DNA of 64,000 nucleotides from Saccharicrinis fermentans DSM 9555 = JCM 21142 (GTDB lineage Bacteria; Bacteroidota; Bacteroidia; Bacteroidales; Marinilabiliaceae): NCBI RefSeq assembly GCF_000517085.1, contig NZ_KI912107.1:256425-320424 (forward strand), written 5' to 3'. The translations under genes and the position numbers were made by a program. Shown here piece by piece: positions 9,780-17,858 of the stretch. The notes below the pieces were generated by a model. It saw only the letters and a list, made by a program, of their open reading frames with translations. It was not told the DNA's origin and did not search any database. The first letter of the stretch is position 1. The number at the start of each line of letters is the position of its first letter.

Positions 9780-10193
9780 ATGAATATTGACCATATCTGT
9801 ATAGCAGTGAAAGATATTAAGGAAGGACTTAATTACTGGCAAGATGTTTTTGGTTATATTCAGATGACAGAACCTGTGGTGAACACAAAGCAGAAGGTAA
9901 GGGTTGTCTTTTTAAAGAAAGAAAATAGTGTTTTGGTTAAATTAATTGAACCACTGGAAGATAATCTATCTTTAAATAATTTTGTTAAACGAGGAGGTGG
10001 ATTTCATCATATTTGTTTTAAATGTGATGATATTGATGAAAAACTAGCCGAGTTAAAGGGTAAGGGCTTGTTAAGTCTAGTTCCTCCCCAGGCAGGTGAA
10101 GCCTTTGGAGGTCATGATATTGCTTTCTTATTGGCTAAAAACGGATTAAATATTGAATTAATCGATACGGATATTAAGGCTGGGTTACGCTAA
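9780..10193 (+). CDS. VOC-family (glyoxalase/methylmalonyl-CoA epimerase-like) protein
   Basis: Small metal-binding fold of 137 aa made of two beta-alpha-beta-beta-beta units. It starts MNIDHICIAVKDI and has GGFHHICFKCDDI near residue 75 and a C-terminal NGLNIELID. The His and Glu positions (His5, His79, Glu128 region) suit a divalent metal. The length and pattern are closest to methylmalonyl-CoA epimerase, but the substrate cannot be assigned. The start codon follows the OmpA-family stop by one base and the next gene (wza) begins 6 nt after it, so it is co-transcribed with export genes. Confidence 0.85.
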   Translation: MNIDHICIAVKDIKEGLNYWQDVFGYIQMTEPVVNTKQKVRVVFLKKENSVLVKLIEPLEDNLSLNNFVKRGGGFHHICFKCDDIDEKLAELKGKGLLSLVPPQAGEAFGGHDIAFLLAKNGLNIELIDTDIKAGLR

Positions 10194-10199
10194 AAAGTA

Positions 10200-11021
10200 A
10201 TGGCTAAAATAAATTCTAATCGCAAACAATTGTATATGGCTTTTAAAATGAATGTAAGTTGGAGTATTGTATTATTGATATTTTTATTGGGCTCATGTGT
10301 GTCGCGAAAAAAACTTACCTATTTGCAATATAAGGGTGAACTGCAACAGGTGGTGAATGACGATAGTTTTGGACGTTCTAATATTCAACCTCCAGATTAC
10401 AAGGTGATGCCTTTTGATAATTTGTTTATTAACGTGTCATCACCTGATCCTAAATGGTCTGCCATGTTTAATGCTGTATCCGGTGATGGGAGTTTAACGG
10501 AAGAGAGCGCTATTTTTCAAGGTTATGTTGTGGATAATAGTGGCTATATTGAGATTCCTTTCGTTGGAAAGATAAAAGTGATGGGTAATAATTTAGCAGA
10601 CATAAAAGCCAAGTTGGAGACTACTTTTCAGGCTTATGTGAAGGATGCTTCTATCACTGTCCGCCTGGTTAATAACCATGTAAGCTTATTGGGAGAGGTG
10701 GGGCGCCCCGGTAAATATCCGTTGACCAAAAATCGTGTTAACATATTTGAGGCGCTAGCCATGGCTGGAGATTTAGATGATTATAGTGACCGTAGACGTA
10801 TTCAGCTGATACGCCCTACGCAATATGGTCCGATTATTAAAGAGTTTTCATTGGCCGATAGAAATATTTTATCCTCTGAATTTTATTATGTGATGCCCAA
10901 TGATATTATTTATGCCCCGCCCCTTAAAGGGAAAACATTTCAAATGAATTCTGCTATATATTCTGTTTTGTTGGGGGTTATGAATCTGGGGCTTGTGGTA
11001 TTGGCTTTGTCTCAGAACTAA
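10200..11021 (+). CDS. wza: Polysaccharide export outer-membrane lipoprotein (Wza-like)
   Basis: Forms the outer-membrane export channel for the polysaccharide. A lipobox LLGSC puts the lipidated Cys at residue 33; starts at Met13 (10236) or Met17 would give a more usual signal length. The poly-export segment includes YKVMPFDNLFINV and the pilus-like GYIEIPFVGKIKV; an SLBB segment NHVSLLGEVGRPGKYPL follows. A C-terminal hydrophobic stretch (SVLLGVMNLGLVVLAL) is present, as is usual in Bacteroidota homologs. It lies directly before the wzc kinase gene. Confidence 0.94.
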   Translation: MAKINSNRKQLYMAFKMNVSWSIVLLIFLLGSCVSRKKLTYLQYKGELQQVVNDDSFGRSNIQPPDYKVMPFDNLFINVSSPDPKWSAMFNAVSGDGSLTEESAIFQGYVVDNSGYIEIPFVGKIKVMGNNLADIKAKLETTFQAYVKDASITVRLVNNHVSLLGEVGRPGKYPLTKNRVNIFEALAMAGDLDDYSDRRRIQLIRPTQYGPIIKEFSLADRNILSSEFYYVMPNDIIYAPPLKGKTFQMNSAIYSVLLGVMNLGLVVLALSQN

Positions 11022-11089
11022 CAATTGCAACATAAATGGATATACCTTTCCTGGGATGTGTAGGTTTATTGGAAATTAGTCCGTTGGGT

Positions 11090-11126
11090 ATGTGACCATT
11101 AAGAAACAAATTATGAATATATGAAA
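11090..11126 (+). repeat. Leader repeat, copy 1 (partial), before wzc
   Basis: ATGTGACCATT followed by an A-rich spacer and AATATATGAAA, the ATG being the wzc start at 11121. The same block precedes genes at 30896 and 50049 and occurs at 41410. Only the 3' half of the longer repeat is present here. Confidence 0.5.
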
Positions 11127-13463
11127 AATAATAATAAGTCGTTAAATGGAAATAAAACGACTGCATCAACTATACATATGGGTATTGACCCGGGCGTCAT
11201 TATAAAAATATTGCTGAAACGATGGTATGTTTTTGTTTTTTTTATGGTGCTTTCTTTTGTGGCTGCCAGGTATTACATTGGTCATACCATGCCTGTTTAT
11301 AGGGTGGCAACTTCGGTGTTGATATTTGAGGATGAAGGTAATAGCGGCTCTGATAATGACGAATTGTTAAAAGGGCTCGGACTTCCAGGGGGCATGCGTA
11401 ATTTAGAGAATCAGATTAAAATTCTGGCATCTCGAGAATTGACTGAGAGAGCTTTGAAACGTCTGAGATTCGAAGAGGATTTTTATTATAAAACGGTTAG
11501 AAATGATATCTCTCTTTATCCGAATAGTCCCATTAAACTGGTCTATGAGGGTAAAAATCCATTACCTCGAAATGTGGAGTTTCATGTAGAGTATTTGGGA
11601 AACAATGATTTCAGATTGTTTTCTGAAGTGCAAAACATAAATATCACCAGTTCCTTCGGTAAAATCATTAAGTTTCCAGATGGGAATTTTAGAATTGACT
11701 GTATCAACAAGCAGTGGTTTAGAGAGTTTGAAGGATATAATGTGAGTTTCGTTGTGCGGAGTCTGGATCGATTGGTGAAGTATTTTAATGGTAGAATGTC
11801 TGTGAATGTATTAACGCGTTCTGGATCCATATTGGAAATCAGCATTAGTGGCACCAACCAGACACAGGATGTTGATTTTTTAAATGAGTTGACTGCCGTG
11901 TTCCAAGATATCTCACTGGAGAAAAAAAATATGGAAGCTAACCGTAGAATCCAGTTTATAGATAACCAATTGGTGGGTATTCGTGATTCATTGGTGCTTA
12001 CAGAGAATCAGCTGTCTCAATTCAGGTCATCCAATAGGGTCATGGATTTGTCGGCCCAAGGGCAGGCTATTATTACGCAGGTAACCAGATTGGAGAATGA
12101 GAAAGCGCGTTTACGTTTGGAGGCTAATTATTACGACTATCTGGCCGATTATTTAGAGAAAGACGCAGTAGGAGAGTTACCTATGGTACCTATTAGTATG
12201 GGGATCGAGGATCCTGGACTTAACAACTTGGTATCGGAGCTGGGAAGCCTGCAGGAACAGATGTCAGGAGAAGGGGGAGGTGAAAAAAACCCCTTGCAAA
12301 GTCTGCTCAACCAGAGAGTCGCCAAAAGAAAGGCAGAGTTGTTAGAAACATTGAACGGTTTGCAAAGAGCCAATAAATTAGCTATGCAGGAAAACAATGA
12401 TCGAATAGCTAAAATAAATTCTCAGGCAGCAGCACTGCCTGTAACAGAAAGACAAATGTTAGGTATTGAAAGAAAATTTAAACTGAATGATGAGCTTTAT
12501 ACTTTTCTGTTACAAAAAATGTCAGAGCTTCAAATGCAAAAGGCTTCAAACCGTCCGGATAATGAAGTGGTAGATCCGGCAAGTGTGATGTATAGCCAGA
12601 TGATTGCCCCAAACTCAACCATGATATATTTTATTGCCATCTTTCTGGGAGGTGTTATACCCATGCTTTTCTTTTATTTGTTTTTTGCATTGAATAACCG
12701 GGTGCGAGAAGAGGACATTACTAGATTTGGAGACTTACCTATTATGGGTAGTATACCCCATATTAAAGGGAATTCATTTACAGAGATCTTTGATAATCCC
12801 GAATCGGTGGTGGCAGAGGCCTATCGACTAGTTAGGTCTAAACTGCAGTTTGTTACCAAAGAAACGAAGAATCCATTGATTTTGGTTACTTCGGCTATGC
12901 CGGGTGATGGTAAGACTTTGACATCCATTAATTTATCGGCCGTCTATAGCTTATTGGGGAAAAATACAGTGCTGGTAGGATTTGATCTTAGAAACCCAAA
13001 ATTTGCCAATGCTTTTGACCTTAATAATGAGGTGGGCGTATCTACTTTTTTGATTGGAAAACATAGTGTTGACGAAATCATTCAAGAAACATTTCATAGT
13101 AACCTTTCTGTCATTTCCTCGGGGCCTGTGCCTCCCAATCCATCAGAGTTGGCGGCTTCGTCTAAAACCCAAGTGTTGTTTGAAAAATTAAAAGAGAGAT
13201 TTGATTATATCATTGTAGACTCTGCTCCCATTGGTTTAATATCAGATACGCATCATTTAACCACCCATGTGGATACTGTTTTAATGGTTGCTCGTATTAA
13301 TAAAACCTTAAAAGATATGATGGGACATGCTTTACAGGAATGTATGGCCAGTAATGAGCATGTTAGCTTGCTTATTAATGATTCCAATGCCAACAATAAA
13401 AAATATGGATACGGAAAAAAATATGGCTATATCAACGGTCAGACCAAACGTAAGAAAAAATAA
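11121..13463 (+). CDS. wzc: Polysaccharide co-polymerase tyrosine kinase (Wzc-like)
   Basis: Inner-membrane Wzz domain fused to a BY-kinase, 780 aa, controlling chain length and export with Wza. Transmembrane segments lie near residues 33-53 (WYVFVFFMVLSFVAA) and 492-515 (MIYFIAIFLGGVIPML), with a long coiled periplasmic part between. Walker A is AMPGDGKT near 591, Walker A' is LVGFDLRNPK near 618, and Walker B is YIIVDSAPI near 696. The C-terminal tyrosine cluster KKYGYGKKYGYI is the expected autophosphorylation tail, followed by a lysine-rich end. It follows wza by 99 nt and has its own leader repeat. Confidence 0.95.
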   Translation: MKNNNKSLNGNKTTASTIHMGIDPGVIIKILLKRWYVFVFFMVLSFVAARYYIGHTMPVYRVATSVLIFEDEGNSGSDNDELLKGLGLPGGMRNLENQIKILASRELTERALKRLRFEEDFYYKTVRNDISLYPNSPIKLVYEGKNPLPRNVEFHVEYLGNNDFRLFSEVQNINITSSFGKIIKFPDGNFRIDCINKQWFREFEGYNVSFVVRSLDRLVKYFNGRMSVNVLTRSGSILEISISGTNQTQDVDFLNELTAVFQDISLEKKNMEANRRIQFIDNQLVGIRDSLVLTENQLSQFRSSNRVMDLSAQGQAIITQVTRLENEKARLRLEANYYDYLADYLEKDAVGELPMVPISMGIEDPGLNNLVSELGSLQEQMSGEGGGEKNPLQSLLNQRVAKRKAELLETLNGLQRANKLAMQENNDRIAKINSQAAALPVTERQMLGIERKFKLNDELYTFLLQKMSELQMQKASNRPDNEVVDPASVMYSQMIAPNSTMIYFIAIFLGGVIPMLFFYLFFALNNRVREEDITRFGDLPIMGSIPHIKGNSFTEIFDNPESVVAEAYRLVRSKLQFVTKETKNPLILVTSAMPGDGKTLTSINLSAVYSLLGKNTVLVGFDLRNPKFANAFDLNNEVGVSTFLIGKHSVDEIIQETFHSNLSVISSGPVPPNPSELAASSKTQVLFEKLKERFDYIIVDSAPIGLISDTHHLTTHVDTVLMVARINKTLKDMMGHALQECMASNEHVSLLINDSNANNKKYGYGKKYGYINGQTKRKKK

Positions 13464-13475
13464 GTTGAATTAAAT

Positions 13476-13889
13476 ATGATCAACCATATGCAACCATCAT
13501 TAATAGAGCTACCTAAGCATTTAGACCTCAGGGGTAACTTGTCGTTTATAGAGGAAGACACCCATTTGCCTTTTAAAATTAAAAGAGTTTATTGGATCTA
13601 TGATGTTCCAGGAGGGGAGGTAAGAGGCGGTCATGCTTTCAAAGAAACTGAGGAACTAATTGTTGCTTTGTCCGGAAGTTTTGATGTTATACTACATGAT
13701 GGAGAAAAGGAGTATAAGTTTTCTTTGAATCGATCGTACTATGGGGTATTTATTCCTAAAATGATGTGGCGTGGCCTTGAGAACTTTTCTACAAATTCGT
13801 TGGCCGTTATCGTCTCTTCAACGAATTATGATGCCGATGATTATATCAGGAATTTTGATGATTTCATAAAACAAAAAAAACTCACATAA
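13476..13889 (+). CDS. FdtA/QdtA-like sugar 3,4-ketoisomerase, divergent copy
   Basis: Cupin-fold WxcM/FdtA-family protein of 137 aa. Known members isomerise dTDP-4-keto-6-deoxyglucose to the 3-keto sugar. Family motifs are DLRGNLSFIEED, PFKIKRVYWIYDVPGG and SGSFDVILHDG. In the active-site strand the usual HAHK is HAFK here (RGGHAFKE), so one of the two conserved His residues is replaced by Phe. It may have changed specificity, pair with the next gene, or be inactive. It sits 22 nt before a second copy that keeps HAHK. Confidence 0.88.
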   Translation: MINHMQPSLIELPKHLDLRGNLSFIEEDTHLPFKIKRVYWIYDVPGGEVRGGHAFKETEELIVALSGSFDVILHDGEKEYKFSLNRSYYGVFIPKMMWRGLENFSTNSLAVIVSSTNYDADDYIRNFDDFIKQKKLT

Positions 13890-13910
13890 TCCTATTATAT
13901 CTAAGTTTCT

Positions 13911-14345
13911 ATGTTAAATTTTGTGTCAGATATTCATAATTGCAATGTTGTTGAGTTGTCAAAAATTAATAACAGGGCAGGAAATATTACAGTTATTCAA
14001 AATGGTGATCAATTACCCTTTGATATTAAAAGATTGTATTATCTGTATGACGTTCCTGGTGGCTCCGAAAGAGGAGGTCATGCGCATAAAGGTTTATATC
14101 AGCTTATAGTGGCTGCCAGTGGTTGCTTTGATGTGATCCTTGATGATGGACGAAATAAAAAAATCATTGAGCTGAACCGTCCTAACTTCGCACTAATGGT
14201 AATACCTGGCATTTGGAGAGAGATTGTTAACTTCTCGTCTGGAGCTATTTGTTTTGTGTTGGCATCAGAGAAATATAGTGAAGATGATTATATCCGTAAT
14301 TATGATGAGTTTTTAACTTTTAAAAGTATGGATCATGTTGACTGA
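13911..14345 (+). CDS. FdtA/QdtA-like dTDP-4-keto-6-deoxyglucose 3,4-ketoisomerase
   Basis: Second cupin of the FdtA family, 144 aa, with all motifs intact: NRAGNITVIQ, PFDIKRLYYLYDVPGG, SERGGHAHK and SGCFDVILDDG. It would act on a dTDP-4-keto-6-deoxyhexose made by RmlA/RmlB-type enzymes, which are not in this window. An FdtB-like aminotransferase gene lies at 17859 and a hexapeptide acyltransferase gene at 16260, which together complete a Fuc3NAc or Qui3NAc type route. FdtA and QdtA cannot be told apart here. The next start overlaps this stop by 11 nt. Confidence 0.9.
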   Translation: MLNFVSDIHNCNVVELSKINNRAGNITVIQNGDQLPFDIKRLYYLYDVPGGSERGGHAHKGLYQLIVAASGCFDVILDDGRNKKIIELNRPNFALMVIPGIWREIVNFSSGAICFVLASEKYSEDDYIRNYDEFLTFKSMDHVD

Positions 14346-15270
14346 AGTGGATGCAAAATCTTTTCAGCAGTTCTTTCCTGTTCATCCACACCCGTTTATT
14401 GCGGCGTCTTTTCTTGATCTGAATAGCAATAAAGTGGATAGGCTGCTGTTCTTGGTTGAGGATGAAGGTAAGCCTGAGATTGGATTGGTGGTCGGTGTAA
14501 AGGATAATAAACTGCTTTCTCCTTTCTCTGCTCCTTTTGGTGGTTTTCATTTTAAGAAGGAGAATATGTATTCTGATAAGCTAGATTTATTTGTCATGGA
14601 CTTAAAGTCCTATATCTTGTTACACGAATATGATTCGTTTAGAATATCTCTGCCTCCGGATATTTATCATCGAACATTTAACTCTAAGTGTGTAAGTGCT
14701 TTTTACAGAGCGGGTTTTCAAAATGAAACGCCAGAAATAACGAGTTATGTTCATCTGGATAAGTTTGAAGGTCGTTATACCCAAAAAAATAGCAGAGAAT
14801 ACTATCGACAAGCGCTTAGGAACAAATTGAAGTTTGCATGTATATCAGATAAAGATGAAATAAAAGAAGCCTACGAATTGATAAAAGAGAACAGAGCTAA
14901 GTTCGGACGTTCCATTTATATGCAACTGGAAGATATAAATAATACGGCTAATATATGGCCGGTTGACTTCTTTAAAGTATGCTCGGCAGAAAATGATATG
15001 CTGGCATCTGCAATTTTTTATCGTGCACACCCAGAAATTGTTTATGCTGTTTTTTGGGGTGACAATGATATGGGAAGACCTCTGAGAGCCATGGATTTTT
15101 TATTGTTTAATTTATGGAGTCATTATCAGAAACAAGGTTTTAAATATGTCGATCTGGGAATCTCAACCGAAGATGGAATACCAAATCCCGGATTACTGAG
15201 GTTTAAAGAAACGCATGAAGCTGAATCATCGCTCAGGTTTATATTTGGTTGTCATAAAGAGAAGCACTAA
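14335..15270 (+). CDS. FemAB/GNAT-like acyl- or aminoacyl-transferase
   Basis: Protein of 311 aa with the layout of FemAB-like double-GNAT proteins found in polysaccharide loci. Visible features are PFGGFHF near residue 65, the basic SREYYRQALRNKLKF segment near 146, and a C-terminal FKYVDLGIS...FKETHEAESSLRF, which resembles the FemX-type ending. The likely role is transfer of an acyl or amino-acyl group to an amino sugar; the donor is unknown. It overlaps the FdtA-like gene upstream and is followed by a divergent DegT-like gene, an order echoed at 37.7-40 kb. Confidence 0.72.
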   Translation: MLTEVDAKSFQQFFPVHPHPFIAASFLDLNSNKVDRLLFLVEDEGKPEIGLVVGVKDNKLLSPFSAPFGGFHFKKENMYSDKLDLFVMDLKSYILLHEYDSFRISLPPDIYHRTFNSKCVSAFYRAGFQNETPEITSYVHLDKFEGRYTQKNSREYYRQALRNKLKFACISDKDEIKEAYELIKENRAKFGRSIYMQLEDINNTANIWPVDFFKVCSAENDMLASAIFYRAHPEIVYAVFWGDNDMGRPLRAMDFLLFNLWSHYQKQGFKYVDLGISTEDGIPNPGLLRFKETHEAESSLRFIFGCHKEKH

Positions 15271-15337
15271 AGCCAGAGATGATTGATTGCAATTGGTATT
15301 TAGGTGTTAAAGAAATCACATAAAGCAGTATTATAGT

Positions 15338-16273
15338 ATGTTCGTCATTGATCCTGATCCATATAGTTTGCCTTCCTATCGCATAGGTCCGTTCAGAACC
15401 GCTGATTTGGCTAAAAATCATCTTCTTCCTGAGAACAATAAGGTAGATCTTTATTTCAAGGAAAGGTTTGGTAATAGGCCGTTTTTATATACCAACAATG
15501 GTCGGAAGGCAATTAGTCTGGTACTAAATCATCTAAATCTAAAGGAAAAGGATGTAGTTACTATCTTAACAACATCAGGAAACTTCTATATTAGTGGGTG
15601 TGTAACAGCCGAAATAGAAAAGAAATGCCTCTGGTCACGGGATATAGTGCCGGAAACCAAGGCCATATTCCTTAATCATGAATTTGGTGTTCCGTATCAA
15701 TACCCGGAGAAGTTAAAAGCATTGGGGTTGCCTGTAATTGAGGATTGTGCCAATACTTTTTTGTCGCGTAACGCAGATGGAGAAGACCCAGGCATTGTCG
15801 GAGATTACGTAATTTATAGTTTTCCTAAAATGTTTCCCATACAAATTGGAGGCTTATTGGTGAGTAAGCATGTAACAGCTATACAAGAACATTATGGTAT
15901 GAATTCAGATGTTCTTCAGTATGTTAAGAATGTACTGTCTGCACATATTGATTCATTAGGTGACATTGCAGCCAAAAGACTCTTTAATTATAATTATCTA
16001 AAACAACGATTTGGAGAGTTAGGTATTTCGGAAAGGTTTCAAATGAATGAGGGAATTGTTCCCAGTGTTTTTATGTTTAAATCACCTCATCCACAGTTAG
16101 ATTTGCCTGGTCTGAAGGCATATTTTTATTCACACGGGGTACAGTGTAGTGTGTTCTATGGTGAGGAAGCTTTTTTTATCCCAGTTCATCAGACACTGGA
16201 GAAAGAGGATCTGGATTACTTTGTGGCCGTTATGAAATCATTTTTAAAAAAGAGTAGTTATGAAGTTGTCTAA
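15338..16273 (+). CDS. Divergent DegT/DnrJ/EryC1/StrS-like PLP-fold protein
   Basis: Protein of 311 aa, shorter than the usual 370-400 aa aminotransferases. It keeps the order of landmarks: TNNGRKAISLVL for the phosphate-binding start of the fold, PVIEDCANTF for the Asp that contacts the PLP ring nitrogen, and YSFPKMFPIQIGG, where the Lys is the candidate Schiff-base residue. Usual family members read SF-x-x-K-x-[IL] at this site. Function may be sugar aminotransfer or a non-catalytic relative. The next gene overlaps it by 14 nt. Confidence 0.7.
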   Translation: MFVIDPDPYSLPSYRIGPFRTADLAKNHLLPENNKVDLYFKERFGNRPFLYTNNGRKAISLVLNHLNLKEKDVVTILTTSGNFYISGCVTAEIEKKCLWSRDIVPETKAIFLNHEFGVPYQYPEKLKALGLPVIEDCANTFLSRNADGEDPGIVGDYVIYSFPKMFPIQIGGLLVSKHVTAIQEHYGMNSDVLQYVKNVLSAHIDSLGDIAAKRLFNYNYLKQRFGELGISERFQMNEGIVPSVFMFKSPHPQLDLPGLKAYFYSHGVQCSVFYGEEAFFIPVHQTLEKEDLDYFVAVMKSFLKKSSYEVV

Positions 16274-16805
16274 TATTCAGTTAGGGAATGATGTTGATAT
16301 AGATCCATCTACCAGTATTAATAATGTTTTTATTGAGGATGGGGTGAAAATTTCAAAAAGATGTAGCGTTTTTGGAGGAGCCAACAACCCATTGTTTATC
16401 GGAAAAGAATCTTACATAGGAATGAATTCCATGATAGAGGGTTTCTGGGCAAAGATAAATATTGGCCATAACGTGAGTATAGCCCAAAATGTATGTATCA
16501 TGTCTGGTTCCGGTCCGAATGCTTCGGAGGAAATGCAAAAGATTTTTCCAGTTCAAAAGGGTGAGATTCATATTGGAGAACATTCCTGGATAGGGGCATC
16601 AAGCATCATCATGCCCAATGTACAATTGGGTAGATATTGCGTAGTGGCTGCCAATAGTTTTGTTAATAAATCTTTTGGCGACTTTGCTATTATAGGTGGG
16701 TCGCCCGCTAAGTTAATTCGTCTCTTTACCGAGGAAGAAATAAAGACGGTCACAAACCAAAACACGGATAGTTCAGATAAATGTATACAAAAGAGTGAAT
16801 CCTGA
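16260..16805 (+). CDS. Hexapeptide-repeat acyltransferase
   Basis: Left-handed beta-helix protein of 181 aa with runs of hexapeptide repeats (IGKESYIGMNSMIEG, IGHNVSIAQNVCI, IGEHSWIGASSIIMPNVQLG) and the closing IIGGSPAKLIR typical of the LacA/MaaT/FdtC-type group. It probably N- or O-acetylates a nucleotide-activated sugar. With FdtA- and FdtB-like genes on both sides it is the best candidate for the 3-N-acyltransferase of the dTDP-3-amino sugar. The stop overlaps the next start by one base. Confidence 0.85.
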   Translation: MKLSNIQLGNDVDIDPSTSINNVFIEDGVKISKRCSVFGGANNPLFIGKESYIGMNSMIEGFWAKINIGHNVSIAQNVCIMSGSGPNASEEMQKIFPVQKGEIHIGEHSWIGASSIIMPNVQLGRYCVVAANSFVNKSFGDFAIIGGSPAKLIRLFTEEEIKTVTNQNTDSSDKCIQKSES

Positions 16806-17791
16806 TGAGAAATGATATGAAAGAATCCTGTCCGTTGGTCTCCATAGTTGTTAGTACTTTTAATAGTAGTAAGTTTATTATAGAAACATTGGAGAGCTTT
16901 AAGTGGCAAACGTATCCTAATATTGAACTGATTGTGGGGGATGATGCCTCTTCTGATAATACGGTGGCAATGGTGAAGGACTGGTTGGCCATAGATGATC
17001 ATGAAAAGTGCTTTCAGGGAGTCAAAGTGATAGAAGGAGCGGTTAATATTGGCGTCTCTGCCAATGCTAATCGTAGTCTGAAAGAGGCTGCAGGGCAATG
17101 GATTAAGTTTATAGGGGCGGATGATGTGCTTCTGCCGAACTGTATTCAGGACAATATGGCTTTTGTGGAGCAGCATAAGGATATCAAAGTACTGTTTTCT
17201 AAGGTGCAATTATATCAGGATACCTTTGAGGATCATCATTATATAAAGACGATTCCGGGTAGTATTAGTGAAGAGAGTATTATGGGCGACAGACAGACAG
17301 CCCGGTCTCAATACGAAATGTTACTGTATTCCGATCGAATACATTTTACTCCTTCGGTCTTTCTTCATAGAGACACATTACGCTCCATAGGTGGTTTTGA
17401 TGAACGGTTTAAATTGCTGGAAGATTATCCTTTGTGGCTAAATCTGACTAAAAATAACCATAAGTTGTATTTTATGAATGCAATTACGGTTAATTACCGG
17501 AGACATTCAAAGGCCATTAATAATAATGGTAATAGCTACGTTGTTAATCTTAACTACTTTAGACACGAGGCATTTAGAAAAGAATATACCTATCCTTATT
17601 TACCCAAAGCCATTACTTTAAATCAGCGCTTTATATGGTATGCCTCGCAATTATTCCGTTGGTCGCTATTCAATAAAAGAAGTCGCATCAACTTATTTTT
17701 GTATGATTTGTTTACGTTTTATGCAAATCCGTTTAGTTATTATTTAGTAATAAAAAGACGCTTAGGTACCAAGGCTGGTATTGCTAAGTAA
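16805..17791 (+). CDS. Glycosyltransferase family 2
   Basis: GT-A fold enzyme of 328 aa. The nucleotide-binding start is VSIVVSTFNSSKF followed by QTYPNIELIVGDDASSDNT. The DxD-like metal site is IGADDVLLP near residue 105, and a later LLEDYPLWL segment carries the usual ED acidic motif of the catalytic base region. A basic, partly hydrophobic C-terminal 60 residues may contact the membrane. It adds one residue to the lipid-linked repeat. ATG at 16817 is an alternative start. Confidence 0.92.
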   Translation: MRNDMKESCPLVSIVVSTFNSSKFIIETLESFKWQTYPNIELIVGDDASSDNTVAMVKDWLAIDDHEKCFQGVKVIEGAVNIGVSANANRSLKEAAGQWIKFIGADDVLLPNCIQDNMAFVEQHKDIKVLFSKVQLYQDTFEDHHYIKTIPGSISEESIMGDRQTARSQYEMLLYSDRIHFTPSVFLHRDTLRSIGGFDERFKLLEDYPLWLNLTKNNHKLYFMNAITVNYRRHSKAINNNGNSYVVNLNYFRHEAFRKEYTYPYLPKAITLNQRFIWYASQLFRWSLFNKRSRINLFLYDLFTFYANPFSYYLVIKRRLGTKAGIAK

Positions 17792-17858
17792 TTGTGAATA
17801 ATCCTTCTTGGCTTTGTGCGGAAATAGAAATGTCGATTTAGAATTTTCAATAAAAACG

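Noticed and set aside
16568-17209. 213-codon - strand frame opposite acyltransferase and GT2 genes
   Set aside because: Its protein has no motifs, and both + strand genes are clear; it is a shadow of them.
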